A DNA stretch of 64,000 nt, from contig JAPTJF010000179.1 in NCBI GenBank assembly GCA_029339195.1, forward strand, positions 1 to 64,000. Direction: 5' to 3'. The DNA comes from Micractinium sp. NFX-FRZ. Lineage: Eukaryota; Chlorophyta; Trebouxiophyceae; Chlorellales; Chlorellaceae. The translations under genes and the position numbers were made by a program. The notes beneath the pieces are model-generated. The model searched no databases. It saw only the letters and a list, made by a program, of their open reading frames with translations, and had not been told where the DNA came from. How positions within the stretch are numbered: position 1 is the stretch's first letter; each line of letters begins with the position of its first letter. This document shows, piece after piece, positions 43,763 to 54,973 of the stretch.

Positions 43763-46700
43763 ATGCCCCCTCACGATTACTCGCAGTTTGCCCGGGTGCT
43801 GGCGGGCACCCTGCCCAGCACAGGCAGCGTTTACATCGTGCGGGAACCATCGCCCCGAGTCAGCGCCACTCAGGCAAATCGCGACGATGGCAGCTGGTGC
43901 CTGCTGGCCGTCACGGCGGCGGCGGCAGCGCTGGCGGCGGCACGAGGCGCCGATCCGGCAGGCCAGCAGCCCCCGCTGCTCCAGATGCCGCCATTGTTGC
44001 AGCTGTTTGTGGTGTCTGGCGGCCAGCACTACTGTGACGCACCCAGCATCGAGGGCCTGAGCAGGACGGTGCAAGCGGCAGTGCGGGAGCACCTGCCTGG
44101 GCTGACTGTGGAGCTGCTGCCTCCTCCACTGGACAGCAGAGATGTGGGTACGTGGAACATTATGCGGCGGGGCAAACACACACGAACCCTGAACAGCGAT
44201 TAGAAAAAGGGAGGCTGCTTGCAGTGGTATACGTCGAAATTTCGCCCTCGGCGTGACCAACCAGCACACAGCTGGCGCCAGCCACCCGCTCTGCCCATGC
44301 TCCCCACATGCGCGGCCCGCGTTCACACCACAAGCATGACCCCCCGCCTACTCGCGTGCAGGTGGCGATGCCTCCTTTGATGAAGCCACCTGCGTGGCCT
44401 GCGAATCTGGAGGCAAGGCAGGGCTGACGCTGACGTGGCAGCAGGCAAGCAAAATTCTCCGGTTGTGCTTGCCGCCGCCCCGCTGCTGCTGCTGCCGCCC
44501 TGCTGCTGCACCTGCTGCTGGCGGATGCTTGCCCATTGGGGCACGACTGCCCAATCATATGAGACAGAGCCGCCCGCCAAACATATGGCCACCCCCCACA
44601 ACCTGCCCACCACACCTTGTGCAGGGCGGTACACATCAGCTCTCCGTCGTACTGCCCGCCACCGTGTGCCGCATCTCTCCGGCGCACCAGCAGCAGGACA
44701 GCCTGCCCGTCACCCAGCTCACCACGCGGCGTGACAAGAACAAGCTGTTGCTGGACTTGAAGCTGGCCAGCCAGATGGGGCAGCAAAAGGGCACACGCGT
44801 GCCGACCACGCTGCAGGGTTTTGGCCATGCCACGCTGGACAGGCAGATGAAGACCAAGAGTGTCAGCACGGACCGCCGCACGCTGACCTACACCGCGCCA
44901 GCGGGGCTGAGTGAGGATGAGCTAGCTGACATTGCTGATGAGGTGGCGCAAGGCAGGCTGCAGCCAGCCGTGGCCAGTTGGTGGCAGAAGGATGCAGGGG
45001 CGCAGACCACCGCTCTGGTGCTGGAGCTGCATCTGGCAGCAGCCAAGGTCACCCAGCGCAGCGCAGGCGGAGTGCTGGCGCTGGAGCCGGGCGGCGTGAT
45101 GCCCCAGCTGTGGGCCATCCTGGGTACGTGGGTTGTGGGGCACGTAAAGGCGGCCGCCCTGGTCAGGGTTGCTTTGTGCAGCAGCAGCAGCATTCAATCG
45201 TGTATCCCCCGTGCTCAGCCCGCGGCACTTTTCAATGCTCTTGCTAACAGGGAGCGTCGCTGCATGTGTGCCTGCCCTCCCCGGCTGTGCAGCCTCGCTG
45301 AAGCTGGTGCTGCCCCCCGTCAGCGCTGGCCAGGTGCGCCCCCCGGCTGGCTCTCCGACTAGCCTGCCTATCATGCTGAGGCCGAGCTCTCTGCATGCTT
45401 AGTTGCCTGCCGCGAGCGCTGCGAGGGGCAGACTCGGCTGGCAGAGCATTGCATGCCTACCCAGAGCCCGCCAGTCTCCCTCACATCCCAGTGCCAAGCG
45501 CACGCGCATGGTGATCACTCCTGTGTCTGCCCTCATTCATCCCCACTCCCTCCAACGGCAGGCCACTTGCAGCGTGGAGGCGCAGCTTCAGCGGCTGGCA
45601 GTGCGAGTGGAGGCTGGGCATGAGGCGCACGAGGGGCTGGCTGAACACGTGGACCAACGGTTCAGGTGAGGCCGCCCAGGGGACAGCAGCCGCAGCCTCC
45701 TGCAGCCGCTACCCCAGCCTCCTATGTGCTTCTGTGTGCTGTGCTGTACTCTCTGTGATGGGCACCTGCGCTTGCGCATGCAGGTGCGCATCTGCGTGTG
45801 ACTGGCTGGCGTCCACCCCAGGTCGATCAAAGCCAGCTCTGCCCCTTGCCTGCTGGGGCCCACATCATTGGCTGTGCTCCTCTCATGCTGTGCTCCTCCC
45901 ATGCTGCCCTCGCCGCAGCATTGTGGAGCACGGCATGCTGGAGCACCAGCAGGGCTTGCAGTACCTGGGCCAGCGGGTGCAGCAGCTGGCGCAGCAGGTG
46001 CAGCAGGCGCAGCAGGCGCAGCAGGCGCAGCCTGGCCCGGGCCCTGCTGACGGGGCAGAGCAGGAGGATGTGGAGATGGGGGATGCAGCCAACCGGAAGC
46101 GGTCGCGCCCAGCTGTGGCTCCTGGTGCATCGCAGCTGCTGCCTCCCATAGAGGCGGCAGCACTGCAGCCTCAGCCGCAGCAGATGGCGCTGGCCCCAAG
46201 CCCGCCAGCTGCAGCAGCGTCCAGCCAAGTGGCGCCGCCGCCGCAGCCGGCCCCACTGGGTGTCGGCATGGCTGCGGTGCAGTGGAGCCACAGCTGCCGC
46301 ACACTGGCGAGCACCACGGCGGATGTGCTGCCCTCCTGCAGCCATGAGGACCTGCTGCGGGCCATGTCTGGCGGGCCTCCTCAGCAGGTGCTGCCAGCTG
46401 GCGCCAGCGGGGTGCTGCCAGCTGGGGTGCCAGCCCAGCAGCAGCAGCAGCAGCAGCACCACCACCACCACCGCATGTGGGAACAGGGGCAGCAGGGAGC
46501 TTGGCACACCGCTGCCAGCACAGCCACCGCTGCGGGTGTCATCGGCACCATCACAGCGAGCGGCAGCCAGGGCAGCATTGCAGCCCAGGCTCCCCTCCCG
46601 CCAGCTGGCAGCAGCAGCCAGGCGGGTGCGTCAGCTGGGCTGCCACTTCCGACCACCTCGGTGCCAGCTGGCTTCGTTCCAGTCAACCCCGCTAGGATAC

Positions 46701-47350
46701 CAGTGGGCGGTGGGGTGGGTCGCTGCGCGGCACCTGCCAACAGCGGGGCGGGTCCCGAGGCGGCAGCAGCCAGCAGCGGTGTGCCCCAGGCGGCGCTCCC
46801 GCAGGCCACGTCCCCCCTGCAGCTCGCGCCCAAAGCGCTGGCCAGCATGCTGTTCCGCATCCTGCAGGCCCACTGGGCGCAGTGGGTGTCTTGCAGCATG
46901 CTGTGCCGCCTGGTGTGCGAGCACAGCAGGCGGGCCATTCCCACCATGCGGCTGCTGGAGGAGCAGACGGCGCGGGAGCAGAGCGCCATACGCCGCCGGG
47001 TAAGCTGCAGGTGCATCACGGATGTCGGGCCTGGGGGTTGCTGCCAGGCGGGAACCGCCGCTACTGCTGGCGCTGCTGCTGCAGGAAAGAGGCGCGCCTG
47101 GTGCCGGCTGTGGAGAAAAGGACAGGCACTCCACTCTTGGACCCTTATCACCCCACTACCCTCCCTGCAGGTCGCCGGCGTGATGCTGCAGCTGTGCCAG
47201 CAGCGGGGCACATGGGTGGAGCGCACGCAGCAGGGCGAGACGGCGCTGTATCGCATCGTCCCCAATTGGGCAGTGGGCGCAGGAGCGGCAGCGGCGGCGG
47301 CGGCTGGTGCTGCCGGCGCCGGGCTTGGGGGGAGCAGCGGTGCCTTTTGA
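43763..47350 (+). CDS. Gln/His-rich protein with coiled coil and conserved C-terminal helical domain
   Basis: Seven exons: 43763-44147, 44362-44444, 44625-45123, 45293-45333, 45562-45665, 45919-46999, 47171-47350, giving 790 residues with consistent phases. Intron 2 has a GC donor (CAG|GCAAGC), required by the frame. Residues 1-340 look folded (SQFARVLAGTLPSTGSVYIV, a TCVACESGGKAGLTLTW stretch, a KLLLDLKLASQM segment). Residues 337-400 form a coiled coil with a QQV/QQA run. The middle of exon 6 is low complexity with a poly-Gln then poly-His run (near residues 543-556). The C-terminal part (ALASMLFRILQAHWAQWVSC onward, then a MRLLEEQTAREQSAIRRRV helix and LYRIVPNW) looks like a compact helical, perhaps winged-helix, domain. 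I do not recognise the family. Composition suggests a nuclear protein. TGTAA at 47443-47447. The start could be 78 bases upstream. Confidence 0.7.
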
Positions 47351-47822
47351 TTCTGCAAGTCTTCATGCAACCCCTTGCTGTGTTGTTAGTGCATCTGTGA
47401 CCTGCTGGTGTGGGCAAAGGGCTACATCTTGTGTACATGTCGTGTAACCTGTTCAGCCATCAGAAAAGCCAACACAGACAGATTCAAAACACTTTTCCAA
47501 ATACACTCAAAACAATTGCAATGTCACACAACTTGGTATCTGCACTGCTGCTGCGTTCAAGTTGGCAGCCTGACTGGCGCAGATTCCTAGGCAGTGCGTT
47601 CGGTAACACCGCTGTCATTCTGTGCAAGCGCCGTGCCTTGCTGGCCGTCTTTCTTCGCGACTGCCGTCTGCTGTCCCTCTGCCGGAGCGCGGCTGCGTGC
47701 CTGCTGTTCACACGTAATCCGTCAGGCTGCCGGGCACCACCATGGGCGCGGCAGGCACCGGGGGCTGGGGAACTGCGCACAGGGGCGGATCCAGAAGAAG
47801 CGAGAGTGCAGGTAGGCACATG
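47351..47822. other. Convergent 3' regions
   Basis: 3' untranslated sequence of the Gln/His-rich gene (plus) and of the nucleotidyltransferase gene (minus). No coding exon seen. Confidence 0.5.
47443..47447 (+). terminator. TGTAA polyadenylation signal
   Basis: TGTAA 92 bases after the stop of the Gln/His-rich gene. Confidence 0.65.
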
Positions 47823-50800
47823 TCAGGAGGGCAAGTCCGGCAGTACGATGCAAGGCAGGCAGCCTGGCAAGGCAACAGCTGCAGCCTCCTCCCTCATCGG
47901 CCCCGGGCCTGGTCAGTGGCCCACTCTCGCGGCGAGAGAAGCCTCGCAGGAGTGCCTCCCACCTGTCAGGCGGTGCAGGGCGCCGCTGGAGGAGCACACC
48001 TCCCGGCCAAACAGCGCAACCAGCGCATCCTTCACATCTGCTTGGCCCAGCGGTGAGAAGGGCAGGGTGTGAAGGATGCGACTGCTGCTGCGCATGCTGG
48101 CATCAGTCAGTGGTGCGGTGCAGGCCCCTGGGGTGTTGGTTCGGCAGCTACGATGGAAGCTGCCATGCAACGATGCACGCTACTGCGCTGCTGCGCTGTG
48201 CAGCCCACCTGCTGGTAGTAGCAGAGCAACCGGCCCACATCCACTCAAACGGTCGCAACCGCCCCAAAGCTGCTCTCCACAACACGGCAGCAGCAGCGCG
48301 CCGCCAAATGCACTGTTCGCCTACCGTAGTGGCTGCCCATCTCCAGCAGCTGGCTCTCTGCCTCCCAGAAGGCCTGCACAATGCGGTCAGCCGCTTGCGG
48401 GGAGTGCACGGTGCGCGCCACGTTGTCAGCCGAGTCGGTGGGCTCTGCAGGTGCAGGGAGATGAATGGGCACATTGCGTGCTGTCAGCCGTGGGTGGGAT
48501 CAGGCAGGGCAGGGCAGGGCACGCCCGGCGCTGCTTGCAGCAAATGCAATTTGCTGCAGTGCCCCCCGGGGTTGCTTGCCTTCGATGCTGAAGATGCTGT
48601 TATGCTTGCCCCAGCCTACGTGGTACCAGATGTAGGAGCCGCTCCACGTGCTGACCACCAGCCTCCTGCAGGGCAGGGTGCCACGGTCGTCAGGCGAAAG
48701 ACAGTACCACCGAGCATCAGGCTGGGCCAATGGTGCCACCCTGCAGCTGCACAAAGCAACCCGCTCCAGCGGGCCACGCATGCGCCCTTGCACAGCAGCA
48801 TCTCACTTGGCTCGCCCCGTGCCCTTGGCCCACTGCTGCAGCAGCGGGCGCCAGGTGGCGAAGAAGGAGGCCAGTAGCTCCAGCAGGGACTCTGCGTTGT
48901 GGAGCTGCATGTCACGCAGGCGCGTGCGGCAGGTCTGCGCAGGGAGCACAGCCGGAGGCGAAGACGTGTGTGTATCTCGGTGGGTAACTTGATGGGCTGT
49001 CTGCAGGAGCAATGCATCACCCTCGCCGCAGGGCAGTGACGCAGGCAGCGCTCGCTCGAGTGGCGCAGCGCGCGCCCCCTGGCACCTTCCCTTTCACCTG
49101 CAGCAGGCTCATCTGCGGCGCCTTGCCCCCCTGCAGCGGCCGCTCTGCTGCCTCAGCAAACAGCGAGCTCAGGTGAGGGAGCACCCTTGGTTGCCGCATC
49201 TGCAGGTGCCAAACCACCTGCACTGGTGGGAGCAGCACTTGTAGGGTCACTTCATGAGCTAGCGGTGCGCCCAACCTATGGGTTACGGGCGCTGCTGGAG
49301 CTGCCAGGCCAGCAAGGCGGCAGCATGCATCTATGACGCTCGTGGCCAGCACCAGCGGCAGCGGCACGGCAGCAGCGGGCACGTGGCGGCAGGAACAGGC
49401 GGCGCCGCCACCGTGACCGCACCATGAGGGTCAGGCAGTGAGAGCTGAAAGTGCCTTCACTCGCATTGTTGATGCCCTTGCTGCCGGCCCAGGCCTTCAC
49501 CTGTGGCAAGGGCAGATGGGAGGGAGCTGTGAGGGCACCCACACCCCTTGGCAGGGCGTCAGGGCGATGCTGCTGACAGAACTGATGAAGGGCAGGCAGC
49601 TGGCAGCCCTTCATCCCCATGAGCTCGCCTGCTCTGGCTCTGGCACACTCACCAGCCGCACCAGCGCGCCCACCCGCCAGTCCGCCTGGGACAGCAGGCC
49701 CAGCAGGACCGACTTGAACCGGGAGCTGCGGCCGTCCACAGACACGTCGCAATCCAGGCCTGTGGGAGGCTTCGCACAGTACAGGGGTGTTGGAAGGCGG
49801 GGACAGCCGCTCGGCCAGCACAAGATGGCCTGCCAGCCTGTCACGCCTGCCCGCCACGCCACCTGCCCGCCTGCCTACCCGCCTCCCGGGCCCCTACCTC
49901 TCAGGATGCCCGTGCTCAGGGATCCCTGTCCCCTCACGTGCCACCCCTGCTGTGCCGTGCTGTGCCGTGCTGTGCCGTGCTGTGCCGTGCTCACCTGACG
50001 CATCATCCCTGAACTTTATGATGGGTACGCGTGCCCGCGTCACCTGCTCCACCCATGCCTGTGTTACCCGCGCGTGCTTCAGCCCGTAGGTGAGATGCTG
50101 CAGGAGGGGTGGCCAAGGAGGAGATCTCCCTCGGCTGCCCACCAAAAAGCAGATGTGCGGGCTGCAGTAGAGACCGCAGGGCACAGCTGAGCTGGCAGTG
50201 CTAGCAAGATGGGCAGCAGAGTATGCAGCAACGAGAGCGGCAACGTTAACACGTGTGTGATGCAAGGGTGCCACGCTGGCAGGACGTGAAGCACAGCGTG
50301 GGCCGTGCTGCCTGCTTGCCTTGAGCACGCCGACCTTGTCGGTCCGGCCCAGCTCATCTGCGTGGCCGCTGTAATCCTCCCCATGCCGCCTCCTGCAGCA
50401 CAGGGAGTGGGTTGGGGCATCCTGGGCAGGTCAAGGTGTGTGCACCTAATACCTAATACCAGGCGCAGCCAATGGTGCCCCCCCACCCCAGCACCACCCA
50501 CGGCACGCTTGCCCAGCCAATCCCAATACCAGATCTACTTTAATCATCCACCCCACCCAGCAACCACTGGTAGCACCGACCCCCCATCCCACCAGGTCAG
50601 CCACCCCTCCAGCGACATGTCCACATCGCCTGCCGGCAGGTGCAGGCCCGACACCCAGCTGCCGGTGGGCTCCACGGTGCCGGTGCGGGCTGCCGCTGCC
50701 TGCACACGACGCAACAGTGCCAGCCGCTCTTGTGTGTCTGCGCTGGTGGGCGTCAGGTACTGCAGGTGGGGGCCATATAGTGGAGGGGCTGCCGGTCAGC

Positions 50801-51374
50801 AAATGGCCGCCAAGCGTGACACCTCAATGCACAGTCAGCATGCCAGCTCAGCTGGGTGCCCACCGGAAGCTACGTGCCACTCCTCGATGTCAACAGCAGC
50901 TGAAAGTGCACGTTACCGGCTTGCCTTGCACACCGCGCGCAGCCCATTCTCCATGCAGCGAACCGGGCTGCCCGTCCAGCTGGCTTGCTGCACAAATGCC
51001 TCCAGGCTGCGCGCAACCGCGCGCAGAACAGCATCTGCCTCCTCCACTGCGTCAAAACTGATGTCTTCATGCGTGCCATTGAATGAGGTCAACCCAACTG
51101 CACGTGGACACCAGCAGAGGCAAGGGTGGGCGTGTTCACACGATCTTGCTGCCTGCACTGGGCGGCATGCGGCAGAGGCAGTGGCAGTGGCAGCGGCAGG
51201 CACTAGACGGCAGTGGCGCAGCAACTGCCCAGCGGGTTCCTCTGCTGCCCGAAGGAGAATGTACACATGTGGAGACACTCCTAAAGCTTGTCTAGCCTTG
51301 CAGGCCGGAGAGTCGCGCCGACAGGCACTTGCACAGTGCGGCTCAGCGGCTCGGAGCTCACTTGTTTGCGTCAT
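47823..51374 (-). CDS. Non-canonical poly(A)/poly(U) polymerase (TUTase family)
   Basis: RNA 3'-end nucleotidyltransferase (Cid1/Trf4/HESO1 superfamily) adding A or U tails. Thirteen exons right to left: 51362-51374, 50925-51097, 50605-50759, 50320-50392, 49995-50097, 49653-49759, 49423-49500, 49098-49217, 48807-48934, 48580-48665, 48325-48444, 47963-48127, 47823-47878; 458 residues, phases consistent. The catalytic palm has GSWVSGLHLPAGDVDMSL (G95-S96, acidic pair D107 and D109), then ARVPIIKFRD and GLDCDVSVDG, with the third acidic residue at D175 or D177. The PAP-associated domain shows VKAWAGSKGINNASEGTFSS, LTLMVVWHLQ, HNAESLLELLASFF and an EPTDSADNVARTV helix, all in family order. No RNA-binding domain is present. 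Several introns use GC donors (50319 and 48579 are secure). The first exon encodes only MTQT. U versus A specificity cannot be decided from sequence. Confidence 0.88.
49948..49990. repeat. CTGTGCCGTG tandem decamer, about four copies
   Basis: Perfect 10-bp repeats in an intron of the nucleotidyltransferase gene. A related CTGTG/GTG array lies at 52038-52095. Confidence 0.9.
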
Positions 51375-52114
51375 GCCGGGATATTGGCGCCCCTTTACAG
51401 GCGTTTCGGGCCACTGCAAGTGCAAAGGACGCACCGGGCGAGATGGGGCATGCGAGATTTGCCATCCCGTGGTGGCCGTGTTGCAGCGCCAGCCTGGCCT
51501 AGCCTGGCTGTGTGCCCCAGCTAGGGTTCTGGGGCTGGGTAGCAGCAAGTGGGGTGGCTAGGGGGGATTCGCGCAACATGCCCCCCAGCACACAATTCCG
51601 ACCTTCTGCATCAGCCCAGTGGTGTGCACAGCCTGGTGCCCCCACCCGGCAGTGTCAAGCAGGAGCGTGTGTCCACCGCTCGCAGGCATGTGCAGCGCAG
51701 CCCGCCTCCACTGTGGCCAGGCAAAGTTATCTGGCCACCCCACCGTCCTCACCCCTATGGTTACGGTCAAAGCCCCATTGCAGCGGCTGTGGCAAGGCGG
51801 CACTGTCACGCTGCGAGCGGGCGGCACTCACGGCAGCAGCTGTGCCCCATCGGGTGCCAGCTGCAAGCAGGGTTCCTGCAAGCTGCCCTGTCACAGTGGC
51901 GGACACGCTGTTCACATATCCCTCAAACCGGTCGAGTGCTTTGCAGTGGGTGCCTGTGGGATGCCAAGACGTGAGTGCAGGCCAGGCGCTCACATGTGCT
52001 GTGCCGACCGCTACAGCTGTGCTGGCTGGGTCGCTGCCTGACTGTGCTGTGCTGTGGTGCTGTGCTGTGGTGCTGTGCTGTGCTGTGCTGTGCCTTGCCT
52101 GACCATAGCTATGG
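51375..52114. other. Unresolved stretch with exon-like minus-strand segments
   Basis: Lies between the start of the nucleotidyltransferase gene and the end of the next minus-strand gene. Two minus-strand segments look like exons: 51832-51953 (bounded by AG acceptor and GTGAGT donor, reading KALDRFEGYVNSVSATVTGQ) and about 51604-51717 (reading WRRAALHMPASGGHTLLLDT). They join in phase 0 with each other, but I found no start codon exon and no phase-compatible continuation. They may be alternative exons, remnants, or chance. A CTGTG-type repeat occupies 52038-52095. Confidence 0.35.
52038..52095. repeat. CTGTG/GTG short tandem repeat
   Basis: Repeated CTGTG and CTGTGGTG units just downstream of the stop of the minus-strand membrane protein gene. 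Confidence 0.85.
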
Positions 52115-53511
52115 TCAGGCAGCCTCCTTGCTGGGAGAGTCCGTTACCACCGTGACCATGAGGGGCTGCTGCTCTGCATCGCGCACCGGCTGCTGCGGCG
52201 GGGCGGGGAGAGTTAGCACTTGTCGGAACAGCGCCGACACAGGCGACAGCTCCACACACACCAGTGCGATACACGCACCAACAAACAGCAGCTGCAGGGG
52301 CATGCATGAGCAGTGTAAGAAGTAGGATACGGCGGGAGTGCGGGCGGCAGCCCGGTTGCACACAGATGCATTGCACAGCGGTGGCCTCGCCACAGGTTGC
52401 GGGCACGAATGCACCCAGCAGATGAAGATGGAGCGCACCTGTTTCGTGTATGCTGGACGTGAAGGCGAAGCATTGGGCCACCAGAACATGCCGAATTCAA
52501 ATGCTGCGAGTGCTACGAGGACTCTGACCGTTTGGACACTGATATAAGGAGGCAGCACTTTGCCGGCACCTGGCGCCTCGGCAGTGCCGGCTTGGTCAGC
52601 CTGCGAGAGCTCAGCGTGACCCTGCCAGGTGGGGGGCATGCAGCGGGTATGGCTGGTGAGCCAGACACAGACAATGTGCCGCCTGCGTTGATGCAGGACC
52701 CAGGCATGAGCCCATTGCCCTGAGCCACCTGCCTGAGAGACACAAACAGACAGCCTGTCAGGCAGCCGTGTGGATGGCAAAGTTGAGGAGTTCTCCTCGA
52801 CCACCTGTCGCACGTACCGCAGCACGGCGACGCGCGTCCTGCCACAGCGTCTGGAAGACAACCAAGCACAGGCAGGCGTCCCGCCTGCGGGGCGGGGCAG
52901 GAGCCGGGCGCAAGACCGTGAGTGGGGCGGGCAGGCGTGGGGGGAGGGAGCCTGGGGCGCTGTCCACACGGCATGCCAGGACCACAGCGAGACGCCCACT
53001 CACAGATCGTGGGGAGGTAGAAAATGGTGACATAGAACAGAAATGCCCGCGCCTCCGGAGAAGCTGGGGAGAGGTCCCACTCGAGCTCGAAGTACTGCCG
53101 AGCAGAGCAGACGGGCAGCCGACGCGCAAAATAATACTGCCCAGCACGGCTGCATCGGGGGCCAGCGCGTGCAGGCCAGGCCCCCAGCGGTAGACACCCA
53201 GGGCCAGGGCGGCCAAGACGGCGCACAGGAAGTGCAGGCGTGGATCCTGTGGGGCAGGGGCGGCAGGGCAGGCAGGCGGGTGGGCACACAGTCACGGTTT
53301 CAACGCGTCGCACCTGGTGCAGCAGCGTGCCGGTGATCCTGTGCATGGCAGCTGCAGTTGCATGCCGGCCCTACTGGTGTGCCCCCCGTGGTCGGTTAAT
53401 CTGTGCTCACCACCACAAGATTGCAGAGCGCTGTCAGCCACGCCCGCCGGCCTCTCCAGAGAAGCAGCGCTGGTGGCGGCGGCTCCTGACAAGTCCTGCT
53501 TCTCTAGCAGG
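52115..53511 (-). CDS. Multi-pass membrane protein, unknown, model incomplete
   Basis: Exons that I can define, right to left: about 53411-53510 (5' boundary unsure), 53314-53351, about 53188-53246, 53004-53136, 52818-52884, 52439-52600, 52115-52291. The last exon ends TVVTDSPSKEAA. Hydrophobic spans: HFLCAVLAALALGVYRW, ARAFLFYVTIFYLPTI, CLCLVVFQTLW, VRVLVALAAFEFGMFWW and LLFVGACIALVCVE, so about five membrane helices with both ends outside the membrane core. A conserved-looking acidic motif (FELEWDLSPASPEA) precedes span 2. The exon ending at 53004 (phase 1) does not match the exon starting at 52884 (needs phase 2), and the join between 53188 and 53136 is also uncertain. So either I have missed a splice site or a one-base error is present. 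No family recognised. The start codon was not found with confidence; the MAERG frame near 53648 is a possible first exon. Confidence 0.45.
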
Positions 53512-53645
53512 TGTAGTCATGACAGCCGCCTGTCTTCTCCTCCTGGGGCTCGACGATTGGCGTTGCCGCCTTTAACGCGGCCACGCCTTTCGCGGTGGCT
53601 GTGGCCTGGCCGGGCGCTGCACTTGAGGGCACCCCGCGCTCTGCC

Positions 53646-54771
53646 ATGGTCAGCCTTGAGCGGAACGACAGAATTGGACGAGACGAGACGAGGAAGAACG
53701 AGTTAGATGTGGCCGCCTCGCCGCCGGCGGCGGCCCCGGCGGCTGCTCGTGCATCCAGTGGCGCAGCACCCAGCGGCAGTGGCGGGGCGGGCTCGTTTGC
53801 AGACGCCCTGCTGGCCAGCATGCGAGGAAGCACAATGCTTGCTTCGGTGAGCTCATACAGCCAAGCACAGCAGCCATGTGAGGGGTTAGCCTTGCTTGCC
53901 TGGGCGGCGGGAATCAGTGCAACCCATGGGTTGCACTGATTCCCAAGCGGGCCAAGCGGGTGCCTTGCATGGAGCATGAGCCAAGCATTGGCCTTGCCCG
54001 AATCCTGCAGGGCCTGTGACCACCCGTTCTGCCCTTCTTCCACGCGTCGCCTTCTCCACATTGCACTTCCCCCGCATGCAGCTGGAGCAGCAGATCCTGA
54101 GCGACCCCAGCAGCCGGGCGCAGCTGGATGCGATGGGGCGGCAGCTGACCGGCGACCCTGCGGCGACTGATGATGGGCTGGTGCCTGTCGAAACGTTTCC
54201 AGGGATGGTGGCCTATGTGCCGCTCGACAAGGTGCCAGAGGTCATGCGTATTGGGGCCCAGCTCAGGGCGGCCCTTGCGCAGGCCGACAGCGGCGGCGCG
54301 GCGGGCGGCGGCCGCGAGTCCGATGCGGCAGCGGCAGCGGCGGGCGCCGCCGGAGCGGCGCCCTTGAGCGCTGCTGGCGCCGGCACCGGCGCTGCCTCTG
54401 CTTCCGAAGCAGAGTCTGCAGCTGCCGCTGTCAAGCGGTGCGCAATGTGCGGCGCGGGCGCTGCCCCTGGCGAGAAGCTGCAAGGGTGCGCGGCATGCAA
54501 GAAGGTGTGCAGGGCAGCGATGGTGGGCTGGGCAGGAGGTTCAAGCAAGCTTGCTGACGCCCCCCAGTGCACCATCATCGCCGCACACCTCGAGACAATC
54601 CATGTGTGGGATGCAAGGTCTCAGACTGACGAGAACCCTCTTGTTGTTGTTGCACTCCCTTCCCTCCTGCCCTGTGCAGGTGCGGTACTGCTCAGCTCCT
54701 GCCAGCGCGCGCGCTGGCGGGACCACAAGGACGAGTGCCGCAGCGTGCGGCAGGCAGGCCAGGGAATCTAA
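53646..54771 (+). CDS. MYND zinc-finger protein, frame disrupted in the finger
   Basis: Three exons: 53646-53846, 54082-54504, 54680-54771, about 238 residues if the frame is taken across the break. MYND fingers bind proline-rich partner peptides and occur in chromatin and signalling proteins. The N-terminal 180 residues are Ala/Gly-rich with a helical part (LEQQILSDPSSRAQLDAMGR). The finger begins with C187, C190, C203 and C206 (CAMCGAG...GCAACKK). It goes on in exon 3 as VRYCS in the spliced frame, but the second half (SCQRARWRDHKDECR) is in another frame. One missing base near 54690-54696 would explain this, and the stop TAA at 54769-54771 belongs to the second frame. Without correction the finger is destroyed and the reading frame runs on into unrelated sequence. 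The minus-strand neighbour starts within about 140 bases. Confidence 0.72.
53909..53944. repeat. Perfect 36-bp palindrome
   Basis: A perfect inverted repeat with no spacer, arms GGGAATCAGTGCAACCCA and its complement, in intron 1 of the MYND gene. It could extrude a 17-18 bp stem. Flanks lose symmetry at once. Confidence 0.95.
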
Positions 54772-54887
54772 ACGCTCAGCTTTCCGGAGCAGCGCCGTCA
54801 CTGGGCGCATGCCTGCCGGCGGCGCTTCGCTTGCTTGCCGCGTGCACCGCATGTACACCGCATCCTGCATCACCTCACTCTGCTGCG

Positions 54888-54910
54888 TTACATCGGTCCG
54901 TTGTGTTACA
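54888..54910 (-). terminator. Paired TGTAA signals of the FUSC gene
   Basis: TTACA on the plus strand at 54888-54892 and 54906-54910 (TGTAA on minus), within two copies of GTTACATCGGT, 64-86 bases past the stop of the FUSC gene. Confidence 0.6.
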
Positions 54911-54973
54911 TCGGTTCGTGTTCTTTTAGTCTAGCCAAGTCTCCCAGTCGTTAAAAGGTTGCAGTCTTGTTGT

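Noticed and set aside
48803..49012. Separate small minus-strand genes across 47.8-51.4 kb
   Set aside because: All these pieces join in phase as exons of one nucleotidyltransferase gene with family motifs in the right order.
53510..53660. MAERGVPSSAAPGQ frame as the first exon of the membrane protein gene
   Set aside because: No GT donor gives an intron of normal length into the next exon; kept only as a possibility.
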